Below, in pieces: positions 63,903 to 64,000 of a stretch of DNA of 64,000 nucleotides. Source of the DNA: Microcoleus sp. FACHB-68 (GTDB taxonomy: Bacteria; Cyanobacteriota; Cyanobacteriia; Cyanobacteriales; Oscillatoriaceae); the NCBI RefSeq assembly GCF_014695715.1, contig NZ_JACJOT010000018.1, positions 423,707 to 487,706 of the forward strand. Direction: 5' to 3'. Under the pieces are notes generated by a model. The model was not told where the DNA came from. It searched no databases and saw only the letters and a list, made by a program, of their open reading frames with translations. The position numbers were made by a program, and so were the translations under genes. Position 1 is the first letter of the stretch. Each line of letters starts with the position of its first letter.

Positions 63903-64000
63903 CTCGACTACTTACCCTATAGCAGCCTGTTCGGCTCAGTTTTTCAATGACTATCTCGGTGTGGTCGAAAGTGGCTGTGGGGATAATCCACCACTTTTAA

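Noticed and set aside
1..64000. tRNA, rRNA, tmRNA, RNase P or 6S RNA genes
   Set aside because: No cloverleaf arms, rRNA core motifs or known RNA signatures were recognised on either strand; a covariance-model search would be needed to be sure.

Overview
The window is cyanobacterial chromosome, probably from a filamentous non-heterocystous lineage of the Microcoleus/Oscillatoria type. That placement is inferred from a magnesium-chelatase H-type subunit, cyanobacteria-typical families (DUF3288, DUF3531-like, the Sll0314/Alr1548 TPR family, Uma2), HIP1 octamers (GCGATCGC, e.g. near 28852 and 53479), heptameric STRR repeats and a striking excess of GCCGGC-type palindromes. No rRNA, tRNA or CRISPR array was recognised.

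Left end (1-8.8 kb): a tandem 101-bp repeat array in which every unit carries a hairpin plus exactly nine T residues. It is followed by SRPBCC, CPXCG, secreted, radical-SAM and SemiSWEET genes. A partner-switching set comes next: STAS antagonist, response regulator-PP2C phosphatase and HATPase anti-sigma kinase. A 52-codon membrane protein at 7908-8066 (minus) is easy to miss because it is so short.

Central housekeeping region (8.9-35 kb): cysE, a Ski2-like RNA helicase, a large TPR protein, Nudix, Uma2, DUF3531 with an Sll0314-type TPR protein, an ABC ATPase, rsmG, a secreted Mn-type superoxide dismutase, an aldo/keto reductase - SGNH esterase - membrane protein operon, rpiA, an MCE/ABC lipid-transport pair, a YvcK-like factor, tsaE, lepB, two dihydroorotase-like genes (one interrupted by a nonsense codon) and a double histidine-phosphatase protein that appears to start at CTG.

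35-46 kb: a 1291-residue DUF4347/beta-helix/RTX surface protein, a maltose-type acetyltransferase, a VIT-vWA protein and a tandem pair of membrane paralogues, then hrcA. 46-58 kb: a rhodanese, a ChlH-family chelatase subunit with a dispersed repeat inserted in its coding sequence, a truncated XRE antitoxin, a secreted repeat protein, a thioredoxin-like lipoprotein next to a CcdA-type membrane protein, a large SGNH hydrolase and small hypothetical proteins.

Right end (58.6-64 kb): a transposon graveyard. Decayed IS5, IS630, ISL3-like and IS4 transposases lie side by side. One IS630 copy still has recognisable 27-bp terminal inverted repeats and lies next to an ISL3-type fragment. Another IS630 remnant contains a 27-nt in-frame palindromic insertion. 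Nothing here looks like an intact defence or biosynthetic island. The most original signals are the T9-hairpin array, the repeats that have entered coding sequence, the two non-canonical dihydroorotases and the probable CTG start.
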